A stretch of 64,000 nt of DNA from Gardnerella piotii (GTDB taxonomy: Bacteria > Actinomycetota > Actinomycetes > Actinomycetales > Bifidobacteriaceae), in assembly GCF_003397585.1 (NCBI RefSeq), contig NZ_QJUV01000001.1, forward strand, positions 806,001 to 870,000, given 5' to 3'. Of this stretch, positions 53,408 to 62,766 are shown piece by piece. Position 1 is the stretch's first letter. Each line of letters opens with the position of its first letter. The position numbers were made by a program, and so were the translations under genes. The notes beneath the pieces were generated by a model. It saw only the letters and a program-made list of their open reading frames with translations, did not search any database and was not told where the DNA came from.

Positions 53408-55804
53408 ATGCAAAGCAATAAAGTTATTCAAGATAAAACAAGTTGCAAAGACGAAAAAAGCAATACGGATTATTGTGCTAAAAAAGATAATGCTGTTTCT
53501 TTGCAAAAAGTTCGCTTTAGCTATGATAGCGGAAAAACTTGGATTCTAGACGGAATAGATCTTGAAATAGCATATGGTCAAAGAATTGCAATAATAGGCA
53601 AAAATGGTAGTGGAAAATCTACGCTATCTAAAATTATTGCAGGACTTTCTTCCCCAGATTCTGGAATTGTTACGCTATGCGGAATAAAAGTTTTTGAAGC
53701 AAACAATGTTGATTCAAAATCGTACCAAAAAGCACGAGAATCTATTGGAGCATTGTTTCAAAGCCCAGAAGACCAAATCGTTACAACAGTTGTAGAAGAC
53801 GATGTTGCTTTTGGGCTTGAAAACTTGTGCGCCTCTAAAGAATTTATGAAGAAAAATATAAGCAATGCTTTACGCGCTGTAAACATGGAAAATCACCGTT
53901 TTAGCGACCCGAGCAATATGAGTGGAGGTCAGCAGCAGCGTGTTGCTATTGCGTCATCGATTGCTACAAAATCAAAACTTCTTGTATTAGATGAGCCTAC
54001 AAGCATGCTTGATTCTTGCGCAAAAGAAGATGTGAATAAGCTTTTTGACAAGTTGCAAGCGAGCGGCACAACAATCGTGCAAGTAACGCATAAGATTAGC
54101 GAATGCAAAAATGCGGATCGAATATTAATGCTAGAAAACGGAAAATTGCGTGATGTAAGTTTATTGGAATTAGATGAATTTTTCACGGAAAAATCGCCAG
54201 CTGTTATTGAATCAAAAAGCATGACGGAAAATGTAGAAAATTCAAACATAGCAAGCAAAAATAAACATGATTCCAATAAAACAAACAAGAATATAGCAAT
54301 TGAAATATCGAATCTAAGACTTAGCTATAGCAAAAATCAAACTCCTATATTATGCGATTATTCTCTAAGCGTAAAAGCAGGCGAAATCGTTGCAATAATG
54401 GGAAAAAATGGATGCGGAAAATCAACGCTCGCAAAAGCAATATGCGCACTTATTAAATATGATTCTGGCTCTATTTGCGTAAACGGAATAAAAATTAGCG
54501 AAAAAACAAGCAAATCGCAAATGCGAGAAATTCGCAAAAACATTGGTTACGTTATGCAATTGCCAGAACAACAACTTTTTGCGCAAACTGTTTTTGAAGA
54601 TGTAGCATATGGACCAAAAAACTTTGGATTAGAAGGATGCGAATTAGATTCCCGCGTATTAAACACGCTAAAATCATTGCATATTGAACACTTAGCGCAG
54701 AAATCCCCATTCGAGCTTTCTGGAGGCCAGCAACGACTAGCAGCAATCGCAGGAATTTTAGCTTGCAATCCAAAAATTTTGGTCTTAGATGAGCCTACAG
54801 CAGGATTAGATTTTGAGTATGCAAAAATCGTGCTAAAAATTTTAAGCGATTTACACAATAAAGGCGTAACAATTATTGTTATTACTCACGATTTAAATGA
54901 AGCAAAATCGCTTGGTGCGCGCATAGTTACGTTAGATTCGAACAAAAAGAAGCGAGTGCAAGAACAAGAACAATCACAAGCACAAGACGAAAAGATTGAA
55001 AATGCTAGCGAAAATGGTAGCGAAAACAAAAACAAAAACAAGTCATTGCTAAGCTTATTCAATACGCGAATAATACTAATATCTTGCTTAATTCTTATGT
55101 TTAGCGCGTTTAGCATTACAAACTTCTATCAACTAGGAATTCTTGCACTATCAACGCTTGCTCTAATATTTCTCGCTAGAATATCGCCTATAAAATTATT
55201 ATTGTCATTGCATATGTTTATTGCAATATTCGTATTTTCTGGAATGTTTAATCTTCTAGTTGTGCATTCTGGAAGAGAACTTTTTAGAATCGGGCCGCTA
55301 TTAATAACAGATGATGGAATAAAGTTTGCAATACTTTTCGCTTCAAGATTTTCGCTTGTTATACTAATCGGGTCAATAATTGTACTAACAATAAGCCAAA
55401 CGCGATTGACTGAAGCATGCGCGTCTATTATTTCGCCTCTTAAAAGCGTAGGATTGCCAAGTCAAGAAATTGCCCTTATTATGAGCCTTGCTTTGCGATT
55501 TTTGCCAACTCTTTCAAAAGAAGCAGAATCTGTAGCCTTAGCTCAAATCGCAAGAGGTGGAAACATAAAAGACGGGTCTATAAAAAAGCGATTGCAAGCA
55601 ATAACATCTCTTATAGTTCCAGGATTTGCAAGCGTGATTCGGCACGCAAACACACTAGGGCTTGCACTAGATTCTAGATGTTACGTTCCTGGAGCAAAGC
55701 GCACGCACTTACATACAGAGAAAATTCACATAAAAGACTTTGCGCTTTTAAGCGTTACATTAGCTATTGTGTGCGGAATAATTTTTGCTGGAATATTTAT
55801 ATAG
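53408..55804 (+). CDS. ECF transporter energising module, fused EcfA-EcfA-EcfT
   Basis: One open frame of 798 aa joins two ATPases and the transmembrane T component. The first ATPase has GKNGSGKST, a Q-loop LFQSPEDQI and MSGGQQQR; the second has GKNGCGKST, MQLPEQQLF and LSGGQQRLA. A Glu/Lys/Asn-rich linker follows near residues 515-550. Then come about five hydrophobic segments with the EcfT coupling motifs AQIARGG and LDSRCYVPG. These genes are normally separate. ATG 53408 is 58 bp after ribU; the frame is open further upstream into ribU. It probably serves RibU and other S components. Confidence 0.93.
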   Translation: MQSNKVIQDKTSCKDEKSNTDYCAKKDNAVSLQKVRFSYDSGKTWILDGIDLEIAYGQRIAIIGKNGSGKSTLSKIIAGLSSPDSGIVTLCGIKVFEANNVDSKSYQKARESIGALFQSPEDQIVTTVVEDDVAFGLENLCASKEFMKKNISNALRAVNMENHRFSDPSNMSGGQQQRVAIASSIATKSKLLVLDEPTSMLDSCAKEDVNKLFDKLQASGTTIVQVTHKISECKNADRILMLENGKLRDVSLLELDEFFTEKSPAVIESKSMTENVENSNIASKNKHDSNKTNKNIAIEISNLRLSYSKNQTPILCDYSLSVKAGEIVAIMGKNGCGKSTLAKAICALIKYDSGSICVNGIKISEKTSKSQMREIRKNIGYVMQLPEQQLFAQTVFEDVAYGPKNFGLEGCELDSRVLNTLKSLHIEHLAQKSPFELSGGQQRLAAIAGILACNPKILVLDEPTAGLDFEYAKIVLKILSDLHNKGVTIIVITHDLNEAKSLGARIVTLDSNKKKRVQEQEQSQAQDEKIENASENGSENKNKNKSLLSLFNTRIILISCLILMFSAFSITNFYQLGILALSTLALIFLARISPIKLLLSLHMFIAIFVFSGMFNLLVVHSGRELFRIGPLLITDDGIKFAILFASRFSLVILIGSIIVLTISQTRLTEACASIISPLKSVGLPSQEIALIMSLALRFLPTLSKEAESVALAQIARGGNIKDGSIKKRLQAITSLIVPGFASVIRHANTLGLALDSRCYVPGAKRTHLHTEKIHIKDFALLSVTLAIVCGIIFAGIFI

Positions 55805-55819
55805 CCTGAATATTTATAA
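55791..55819. repeat. 11-bp direct repeat over the ECF gene stop
   Basis: GAATATTTATA at 55791 and 55808 (17 bp apart) flanks the TAG stop at 55802-55804. Confidence 0.8.
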
Positions 55820-55824
55820 TCGAG

Positions 55825-56040
55825 CGTATTGAACGCATTGAGCGGATTTATTGTATTGAACGTATTGAGCGCATTGAGCGCAGATTCTTACGGTTAATGT
55901 ATAATCCGATAAGCATTGAAAATTTAAGCGTTATAAATAGATGGTCGATAGTTGGTTGTTGATAATTGCGTTTGACAATATAGCGTTTTGACGTTTTAGT
56001 GTTTTAATGTTTTGAAAATTGACGTTTTAGCGTTTTACGC
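55825..56040. repeat. Degenerate repeat arrays before the YhbY gene
   Basis: 55825-55881 holds about five units of ATTGAACG/ATTGAGCG type. 55983-56040 holds about seven GTTTT-centred units (GCGTTTTGACGTTTTAGTG and similar). Between them the DNA shows no gene. These arrays fill most of the 264-bp gap. Confidence 0.65.
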
Positions 56041-56068
56041 ATGTTGAACGCGATTTGGAAGGAAAATA

Positions 56069-56374
56069 ATGGCATTAACTAAAAAGCAGATTAAGCAATT
56101 GCGTGCGCTCGCTAACACTTTAAGCCCATTGCTTTATGTTGGAAAAAATGATATTAGCGATGCTGCTGTTAAGCAAGCAGACGAGACAATGCAATCGCAC
56201 GAGCTTATGAAGTGTGCTGTGCAAGATGGCTCTGGCTTAAGTGCTAAAGAAGCTGCACAAGAACTTGCAGAGCATCTTGGTGCAGAAGTTGTGCAAGTAA
56301 TTGGCAACCGCTTTGTGCTGTTCCGCGTTTCAAATCGCGAAGATATTGACCACATTATGCTTGTTCGTGACTAA
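56069..56374 (+). CDS. yhbY: YhbY-family RNA-binding protein (CRM domain)
   Basis: This 101-aa single-domain protein has the CRM signature: LTKKQIKQLRALANTLSPLLYVGKNDISDAAVKQ near the start and a GxxF-like NRFVLFR strand near the end. In other bacteria this family associates with the pre-50S ribosomal subunit. GGAAGGAAA precedes ATG 56069. Confidence 0.93.
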   Translation: MALTKKQIKQLRALANTLSPLLYVGKNDISDAAVKQADETMQSHELMKCAVQDGSGLSAKEAAQELAEHLGAEVVQVIGNRFVLFRVSNREDIDHIMLVRD

Positions 56375-56405
56375 AACTATCTTAAAAAAAAATAGTAATA
56401 CTGCA

Positions 56406-56441
56406 TTAAAAGGCTTCTTAAAATTCTAAGGAGCCTTTTAA
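56406..56441. terminator. Bidirectional terminator between yhbY and rarA
   Basis: TTAAAAGGCTTCTTA and TAAGGAGCCTTTTAA form a 15-bp stem with one G-U pair and a 6-nt loop, with A/T-rich ends suited to both converging genes. Confidence 0.85.
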
Positions 56442-56450
56442 TTATTGACT

Positions 56451-57824
56451 TTATTTATTGTCATCGGATTTATGAAGAATGGCGCGAATTTGAGATAAAC
56501 GTTGTGAAATCTCGTGCTCGTATCCGCGATTATTTGGGTGATAATATTCGCAACCAACTAGCTCATCTGGCATATATTGCTGAGATGCAACAGCTCCTGG
56601 GTAGTCGTGAGCATACTTGTACCCATCGTGATTTCCCCAACTTTTCATTAAAGCAGTCGGAGCGTTACGCAAATGAAGAGGAACTTGACCAATATTTCCA
56701 GCATCAACATCTTGCAAAGCCTTATTAATCGCATTATAGCTTGCGTTTGATTTAGGAGCAGTTGCTACAGCAATCACAGCTTCCGAAAGAATAATCCGCG
56801 CTTCTGGCATGCCAATTAAAGCAACCGCTTGAGCTGCAGCAACAGTTACTTGCAAAATTTGCGGAGCTGCCATACCAACTTCTTCCGCAGCAGCAATCAT
56901 AATTCGCCTTGCAATAAAACGCGGGTCTTCCCCAGCTCTAAGCATTCGCGCTAAATAATGCAAAGAAGCGTCAACATCACTTCCACGCATTGACTTAATA
57001 AAAGCAGAAATCACATCGTAGTGGTCGTCTCCATCTTTGTCGTAGCGAACTGTAGTAGTATCCATTACGTTAGAAACAATATCGGCAGTAATAACAGGCT
57101 TCTTTTTGCCATGCTGCAACGCAACATCTCCTGTTACTGCTCCTGCAGCCGCCTCTAAAATCGTAAGAGTTTTGCGGGCGTCTCCCCCGCTTAAACGAAT
57201 AATTGAATCTATTGCATCGTCATCAATCTTAAGCTGATTATTAAGACCATTTTCGCTAGAAATTGCGCGTTCAATAAGCGTGCGCAGATCTTCTACACTA
57301 AGAGACTCAAGTTTAACAACTACTGATCTACTAAGTAGTGGCTTAATAATTGAAAAACTTGGATTTTCGGTAGTAGCTCCAATAAAAGTTACATCGCGAT
57401 TTTCTACGCTTGGAAGCAAAGCATCTTGCTGTGATTTAGAGAAACGATGAACTTCGTCAATAAACAGAACTGTTTCTTGACCTTTACTAACCAAACGCTC
57501 ATGCGCGCGATCTAGCACCGCTCTAACATCTTTCACTCCAGAAGTTACAGCAGAAAGCTCTTCAAACACGCGACCAGACTGTTGAGCCACAATATAAGCA
57601 AGCGTAGTTTTACCAACACCTGGAGGCCCAAACAACACAACAGAACTTGGAGATGTAAGAGAACCTTTAGATTGAGGATTTGCAAGCCTACGCAAAGGCG
57701 AACCATCTTTTAGCGCATGAGTCTGCCCAAGAACGTCTTCGATAACGCTCGGTCGCATACGCACAGCCAATGGACGTGTTACATCGCTAGGCGCACTACT
57801 TGCTGTAAATAAATCCTGAACCAT
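56451..57824 (-). CDS. rarA: Replication-associated recombination ATPase RarA
   Basis: This 457-aa AAA+ protein is homologous to clamp-loader subunits and acts at stalled replication forks. Motifs: RPSVIEDVLGQTHAL, Walker A GPPGVGKTT, Walker B DEVHRF, sensor FIGATTENPSF, arginine-finger region LLSRSVV, and the C-terminal MgsA tetramerisation part (MRGSDVDASLHYLARMLRAGEDPRFIARRI). ATG 57824 lacks a ribosome site but is 6 nt after TATACT. An SOS box lies immediately upstream. Confidence 0.95.
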   Translation of the reverse strand: MVQDLFTASSAPSDVTRPLAVRMRPSVIEDVLGQTHALKDGSPLRRLANPQSKGSLTSPSSVVLFGPPGVGKTTLAYIVAQQSGRVFEELSAVTSGVKDVRAVLDRAHERLVSKGQETVLFIDEVHRFSKSQQDALLPSVENRDVTFIGATTENPSFSIIKPLLSRSVVVKLESLSVEDLRTLIERAISSENGLNNQLKIDDDAIDSIIRLSGGDARKTLTILEAAAGAVTGDVALQHGKKKPVITADIVSNVMDTTTVRYDKDGDDHYDVISAFIKSMRGSDVDASLHYLARMLRAGEDPRFIARRIMIAAAEEVGMAAPQILQVTVAAAQAVALIGMPEARIILSEAVIAVATAPKSNASYNAINKALQDVDAGNIGQVPLHLRNAPTALMKSWGNHDGYKYAHDYPGAVASQQYMPDELVGCEYYHPNNRGYEHEISQRLSQIRAILHKSDDNK

Positions 57825-57830
57825 AATCTA

Positions 57831-57861
57831 AGTATACTCAATCCATAGAACAAACGTTCGA
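57831..57861 (-). promoter_or_regulatory. rarA promoter with LexA (SOS) box and leaderless -10
   Basis: On the minus strand TCGAACGTTTGTTCTA (57846-57861) carries GAAC-N4-GTTC. Nine bases downstream is TATACT (57831-57836), then 6 nt and ATG 57824. The box covers the -35 position. The match is as good as that at uvrA. Confidence 0.78.
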
Positions 57862-57934
57862 CTATATTTTAGATTTTGCATAAAACATAAGTAAAATATA
57901 AACAAAACGCAAATAAAACTTAAGTAGAACAACA

Positions 57935-60463
57935 CTAAACATGCGACACGCTGTAGTCAAAGAACACAACTTCGCCTGTATCTTGTGTGGAATCCAAATC
58001 AACAATTCCAGTAATAGCCCAATTATGGTCTCCGTCCGAATCGTCAATAATTTGCCGAACTTTCCACGAATGCTCATTTTTTTCTAGAGAATCATCCAAA
58101 ATAAACAAGTCTCCGCCACGAGCTTTGGAATCTATCCCAACATACTCATGTTCGTCGTAATAGTCGTCAAGCACATCATTCCACTCGTGAACGCCGTAAC
58201 CCCAAGCTTTGTCAAGCTCTCCCAAAGCATCCGCATCTTCCAAATCCATAAGTTGCACGCGGCGGAACATTGCATTTCTAATCAACACAATAAGTCCTCT
58301 TCGATCCGCAACAACAGACTCAGCAGTTGAAGGCGCAGCCATAGTTACAGCACTAGCTTCAGCGTCCGACCCTCCAGCACTCTCCCACTCGTCAACCAAA
58401 CTCGAATCAATAGAGCGCACAACAAGACGAAGCCACGAAATAATATCGCGCAATTCTTCGTTAAGCATGTCTTCTGGCACAGTGCGAGCAAGCGAACGAT
58501 AAGCGTCCGAAAGGTAACGAAGAAGCGTTCCTTCACTTCTAGCAATGCCATAGCGCGAAATATAGCCAGTAAAATCGGATGCTGTTTCAACCATGTCTCG
58601 AAGCACAGATTTAGGCTTAATCCAGTAGTCGTTTGCCCACGGAACATCTTTGCGATATTGCGCAAAAGCAGGCTCAAGCAAATCTTCAAGAGGCTTAGGG
58701 TAGCTAACTTCCGCCAAACGTTCCATGCGCTCCTCGTAATCAATGCCATCATCTTTCATGCCAGCCATTGCAGCGTCGCGAGCTTTACGCTCTTGAGCAC
58801 GAAGAACAGGCTTCGGGTCATCTAAAGTTGACTCAACCATAGAAATTACGTCAAGCGCGTAACTTTCAGATTCTGGGTCTAGAAGTTCCAAAGCAGCAAG
58901 CAAGAACGGCGAAAGTGGCTGATCTAGCGCAAAACCCTCTGGCATAGCAACATCAAGATCATAATCGCAAGAACCGTCCGAAAGCTCTCTACATTCAATA
59001 ACTTGAGTGTCAAGCAAAGTTTGGAAAATATCGTTGCAACGCTCAAGCAATTTTTCTTTATCTTGCGGCTTTTGCGCACTATCTCCAATAAGTTTTTCAA
59101 CGCGTGCTCTAGCATCCCCGCCTTGCGTAACTTCGTTCAAAATCATTGAGTGAGTTACAACCATATGCGGATTCAAAGTTTCGGGAGCGCTTTCAATAAG
59201 CTTAGTAAACGTTTGCTCACTCCAAACAACAAATCCTTCTGGAGCCTTCTTACGCTTAACTTTTTTAAGCTTTTTAGGATCGTTTCCAGCTTTTGCAACA
59301 GCGCGCGCATTCTCAATCTCGAACTCTGGAGCCTCGCTAACCACTAAGCCTTCGGTATCAAACCCCATTCTGCCTGCGCGACCTGCAATTTGGTGAAACT
59401 CGCGAGCGCGAAGCTTTCGACTACGGTTCCCGTCAAATTTTGTAAGAGCTGTAAGCACAACAGAGTGAATCGGCACGTTAATACCAACGCCAAGAGTGTC
59501 TGTTCCGCAAATAACTGGCAGCAACCCCTGTTGTGCAAGCTGTTCAACAAGCCTGCGGTAGCGCGGAAGCATACCAGCATGATGTACGCCAACTCCTGTG
59601 CGCAGCAGCCTTTGCAAGATTTTGCCGAATCCTGTAGTAAATTTAGTGCCTTTAATTGCTTGCGCAATTTTATCTCGCTGATCTTTGCTAGAAACCCCCG
59701 TGCTTGCAAGCGCTTGAGCTGTTTCTAGAGCTGCGTCTTGCGAAAAATGAACTACGTAGATTGGCGTTAAACCCTTGTTAAATAATAGTTCTACAGTTGT
59801 TGCAAGCGGCTTATCTGTGTACTCGTATTCTAGTGGAATTGGTCTTGGAGCGTTAGCAATAATATCAACACTACGATTTGTTGATCTTTCTAAGCGTTCC
59901 GCAATATCCGTTACGTCTCCAAGAGTTGCACTCATAAGCAAAAATTGCGTGTTTGCAAGAGTAAGTAGCGGAACCTGCCAAGCCCAACCGCGCTCTGGGT
60001 CTCCATAGTAGTGGAATTCGTCCATTGCAACGCAATCGACTTTTGCGTTTGCTCCTTCGCGCAGAGCTTGATTTGCTAAGATTTCCGCCGTGCAGCAGAT
60101 TATTGGAGCGTCCGCGTTAATATGCGAGTCGCCAGTAATCATACCTACGTTGTCTCGCCCAAAAATCGCAACTAAATCGAAGAATTTTTCGGATACAAGT
60201 GCTTTGATTGGCGCAGTGTAGTAGGAGCGTCTGCCAGTGGCAAGTGCTGCAAAATGCATGCCGAGCGCTACTAGCGATTTTCCAGAACCTGTTGGAGTGT
60301 TTAAGACTACGTGGTCTCCTGCAAGCAAATCCATAACCGACTCTTCTTGATGCGGCCACAAATCTACATGCTTGTTAGTCTTAACCCAATCAACAAATGC
60401 TTGAAAAATTTCGTCTTCGCTAGCATGATGCAAATCAAGAGCTAACTCGCCTAATCCAGCCAT
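57935..60463 (-). CDS. DEAD/DEAH Ski2-like helicase with DUF3516 C-terminus
   Basis: This 842-aa helicase has Walker A LNTPTGSGKS, motif II DEFHYYGD (DEFH), motif III LMSATLGD, motif IV/V GTDTLGVGINVPIHSVV and motif VI QIAGRAGRMG. The long C-terminal half matches actinobacterial DUF3516 helicases, whose substrate is not established. It ends in a strand-rich tail (VDLDSTQDTGEVVFFDYSVSHV). TAGGAG precedes ATG 60463. It is a different subfamily from HelY. Confidence 0.9.
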   Translation of the reverse strand: MAGLGELALDLHHASEDEIFQAFVDWVKTNKHVDLWPHQEESVMDLLAGDHVVLNTPTGSGKSLVALGMHFAALATGRRSYYTAPIKALVSEKFFDLVAIFGRDNVGMITGDSHINADAPIICCTAEILANQALREGANAKVDCVAMDEFHYYGDPERGWAWQVPLLTLANTQFLLMSATLGDVTDIAERLERSTNRSVDIIANAPRPIPLEYEYTDKPLATTVELLFNKGLTPIYVVHFSQDAALETAQALASTGVSSKDQRDKIAQAIKGTKFTTGFGKILQRLLRTGVGVHHAGMLPRYRRLVEQLAQQGLLPVICGTDTLGVGINVPIHSVVLTALTKFDGNRSRKLRAREFHQIAGRAGRMGFDTEGLVVSEAPEFEIENARAVAKAGNDPKKLKKVKRKKAPEGFVVWSEQTFTKLIESAPETLNPHMVVTHSMILNEVTQGGDARARVEKLIGDSAQKPQDKEKLLERCNDIFQTLLDTQVIECRELSDGSCDYDLDVAMPEGFALDQPLSPFLLAALELLDPESESYALDVISMVESTLDDPKPVLRAQERKARDAAMAGMKDDGIDYEERMERLAEVSYPKPLEDLLEPAFAQYRKDVPWANDYWIKPKSVLRDMVETASDFTGYISRYGIARSEGTLLRYLSDAYRSLARTVPEDMLNEELRDIISWLRLVVRSIDSSLVDEWESAGGSDAEASAVTMAAPSTAESVVADRRGLIVLIRNAMFRRVQLMDLEDADALGELDKAWGYGVHEWNDVLDDYYDEHEYVGIDSKARGGDLFILDDSLEKNEHSWKVRQIIDDSDGDHNWAITGIVDLDSTQDTGEVVFFDYSVSHV

Positions 60464-60474
60464 ATTCCGCTCCT

Positions 60475-60570
60475 ACTTTACTTACGCTTTAATCGCAACT
60501 TTAACCACAACTTTAACCGCAGATTTATTTGCAATTTATTTGTGCTTAACCTGCGACTTTACTTACGCTT
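60475..60570. repeat. 15-bp direct repeat bracketing a repetitive spacer
   Basis: ACTTTACTTACGCTT occurs at 60475-60489 and 60556-60570; the second copy contains the cmk-der stop codon. Between them are further near-repeats of the form CAACTTTAACC and GCAATTTATTTG. Confidence 0.85.
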
Positions 60571-62766
60571 CTTCTTATCTCGTACTTTTACAGAGATTTG
60601 AATAGGAGTTCCCTCAAATCCAAACTCTTCTCGAAGAGAACGCTCAATAAAGCGACGGTAGCCGTGCTCTAAGAAGCCAGTTGCAAATATTACAAAACGC
60701 GGAGGGCGCGTAGAAGCTTGCGTTGCAAATAAGATTCGCGCTTGCTTTCCACCTCGCAAAGGATGTGGATGAGCAGACTGAATACGGCCTAAGAAAGCGT
60801 TAAGCTTGCCTGTAGGAATGCGCTTATCCCAGTTTTCTAAGGCTGTTCGCATAGCGCGCGCAAGACGGTTAGTATGCCATCCCGTTTTTGCAGAAAGATT
60901 AACGCGTTCAGCCCAAGTAACGCGCTCAAACTCAGTTTTCCACAAGCGTTCCATGCGCTGCCTGGAAAATTCGTCCATCAAATCCCACTTGTTAAACACA
61001 AGTACGATTGCGCGACCTGCATCTACTGCCTGGCTCATAACTTTTAGATCCTGCTCTGCAATAGGCTGAGAAGAATCAAAAAGAATCAAAGCAAGTTCCG
61101 AACGCTCAATCGCAGCTTGCGTACGTAGTGAAGAATAGTATTCGGCGCCCGTAAGCTTGTGCTGTCTGCGCTTAATACCAGCAGTGTCAATAAACAGCCA
61201 ATCCTCTCCATCAACTCGCACAACCTCATCAACAGGGTCTCGAGTAGTTCCAGCCAAGTCGTTTACAACAGAGCGTTCTTCGTGAGCCAAATGGTTCAAA
61301 AGCGAAGACTTACCAACGTTTGGACGACCTACCAAAGCAACTCTGCGAAGACCTTGCGGAGTTAAGAATCCAGAAGTCTTATTCGCTTTCTTTAAAGATG
61401 CAAGAGCCGCGTCAAGCAAATCTCCAACGCCTCTGCCGTGCATTGCGGAAATCCCGTAAGGCTCTCCCATTCCAAGCTTCCAAAACTCTGCAGTTAAATA
61501 CTCACTTCTAGCGTCGTCAACCTTGTTAACTGCCAAAGTAATAGGCTTACCAGCAGCGCGAAGCATTGAAACAATACGCTCGTCGGTAGCTGTTAAACCA
61601 ACTTGACCGTCTACTAAGAAAATCACAGCATCGCTTAAACGCACTGCTACTTGCGCTTGCTGAGCAATCGAAGAATCAATGCCTTCAACATCTGCTTCCC
61701 AGCCGCCAGTATCAACAAGCTTGAAGTTGGTTCCAGCCCACTCAGCATCGTAGCTTACGCGATCTCTAGTAACGCCTGGAGTATCTTCTACAACAGCAAC
61801 TCTGTGACCCAAGATACGGTTTACAAGCGTTGATTTTCCAACGTTTGGTCGGCCTATAACGGCAATTACTCCAACAGCTTTTGTATCTTTCGACTCATCT
61901 TCGCCTGCTAAATCTCCACTAAGAAGCGCACGGTCTTCATCGTCAAGATCGTAGCCTTCAAGATTTGCAGCATAACGGTCGTACTCATCTTGCTCAATTG
62001 CATCGTCAACCATCTCTACAAGCGCGTCAAGAGTCTGCTCAAAAGTCAAATCAGAATTATCTAGAGTTGTAACACCGTCTGCAGCTTTAAGAAAATGAGT
62101 AACTTTAGAATCTTTAGCGTCTCGATCGCGAATATCGTCTTCTTCTAAAGATTCATTATTCTTAGATTCGCTATTTTGCGAATTTTCTTGCGCAATATCT
62201 TGCTTGTTTCTGCGAGCTTGGCGCACTTCTTCGCGCGCAGTAAGAAGCACTCGAACTTGCGCATTAGGAGCCACAACAGTAGTAATATCGCGGCCTTCTG
62301 CAACTATGCCTTCTCCGCTAGAGAAAGAATCCTCAGATGACTGCGCTGCAATATATGCGCGTTGTGCAGCAATAAGCATGCGTCGAACTGCAGGAATCGA
62401 AGAAACCGTAGACACGCGCGAAGAAACTTCGCTGGAACGCAATTCTTCGCTAATATCTTCACTATCAATTACGACTACAGGATTTTTTGGATCAACGCTA
62501 AATTCAGCATGATCTTCCGTAAACAATGCTCCAACAGCTTCAACAATTTGATTAAAGCGTTCTGCATCTGCCGAATTTGTTGGATTTCCTTCTTCGTCTA
62601 ATTCAAGCTGAGTGCTTAAATCAATTCCTTGCTTTAGGCACCACCAAGCAGCAGCTCTATACATTGCACCCGTATCTAAATACGCAAAACCGTAGTATTG
62701 TGCTAAAGCGCGAGAAGTAGAAGACTTGCCAACTCCTGCTGGTCCATCAATTGCTACACAAATCAC
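60559..62766 (-). CDS. cmk-der: Bifunctional cytidylate kinase / ribosome-assembly GTPase Der
   Basis: This 735-aa fusion has an N-terminal Cmk ([55 protein letters not shown]) making CDP from CMP. A long acidic linker (near 195-300) with DSKDTKA-type residues follows. Then comes Der with two GTPase domains ([40 protein letters not shown]) and a KH-like end for 50S assembly. This fusion is typical of Bifidobacteriaceae and some other Actinobacteria. Its start overlaps the upstream gene by 4 bp. Confidence 0.95.
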   Translation of the reverse strand: MICVAIDGPAGVGKSSTSRALAQYYGFAYLDTGAMYRAAAWWCLKQGIDLSTQLELDEEGNPTNSADAERFNQIVEAVGALFTEDHAEFSVDPKNPVVVIDSEDISEELRSSEVSSRVSTVSSIPAVRRMLIAAQRAYIAAQSSEDSFSSGEGIVAEGRDITTVVAPNAQVRVLLTAREEVRQARRNKQDIAQENSQNSESKNNESLEEDDIRDRDAKDSKVTHFLKAADGVTTLDNSDLTFEQTLDALVEMVDDAIEQDEYDRYAANLEGYDLDDEDRALLSGDLAGEDESKDTKAVGVIAVIGRPNVGKSTLVNRILGHRVAVVEDTPGVTRDRVSYDAEWAGTNFKLVDTGGWEADVEGIDSSIAQQAQVAVRLSDAVIFLVDGQVGLTATDERIVSMLRAAGKPITLAVNKVDDARSEYLTAEFWKLGMGEPYGISAMHGRGVGDLLDAALASLKKANKTSGFLTPQGLRRVALVGRPNVGKSSLLNHLAHEERSVVNDLAGTTRDPVDEVVRVDGEDWLFIDTAGIKRRQHKLTGAEYYSSLRTQAAIERSELALILFDSSQPIAEQDLKVMSQAVDAGRAIVLVFNKWDLMDEFSRQRMERLWKTEFERVTWAERVNLSAKTGWHTNRLARAMRTALENWDKRIPTGKLNAFLGRIQSAHPHPLRGGKQARILFATQASTRPPRFVIFATGFLEHGYRRFIERSLREEFGFEGTPIQISVKVRDKKKRK

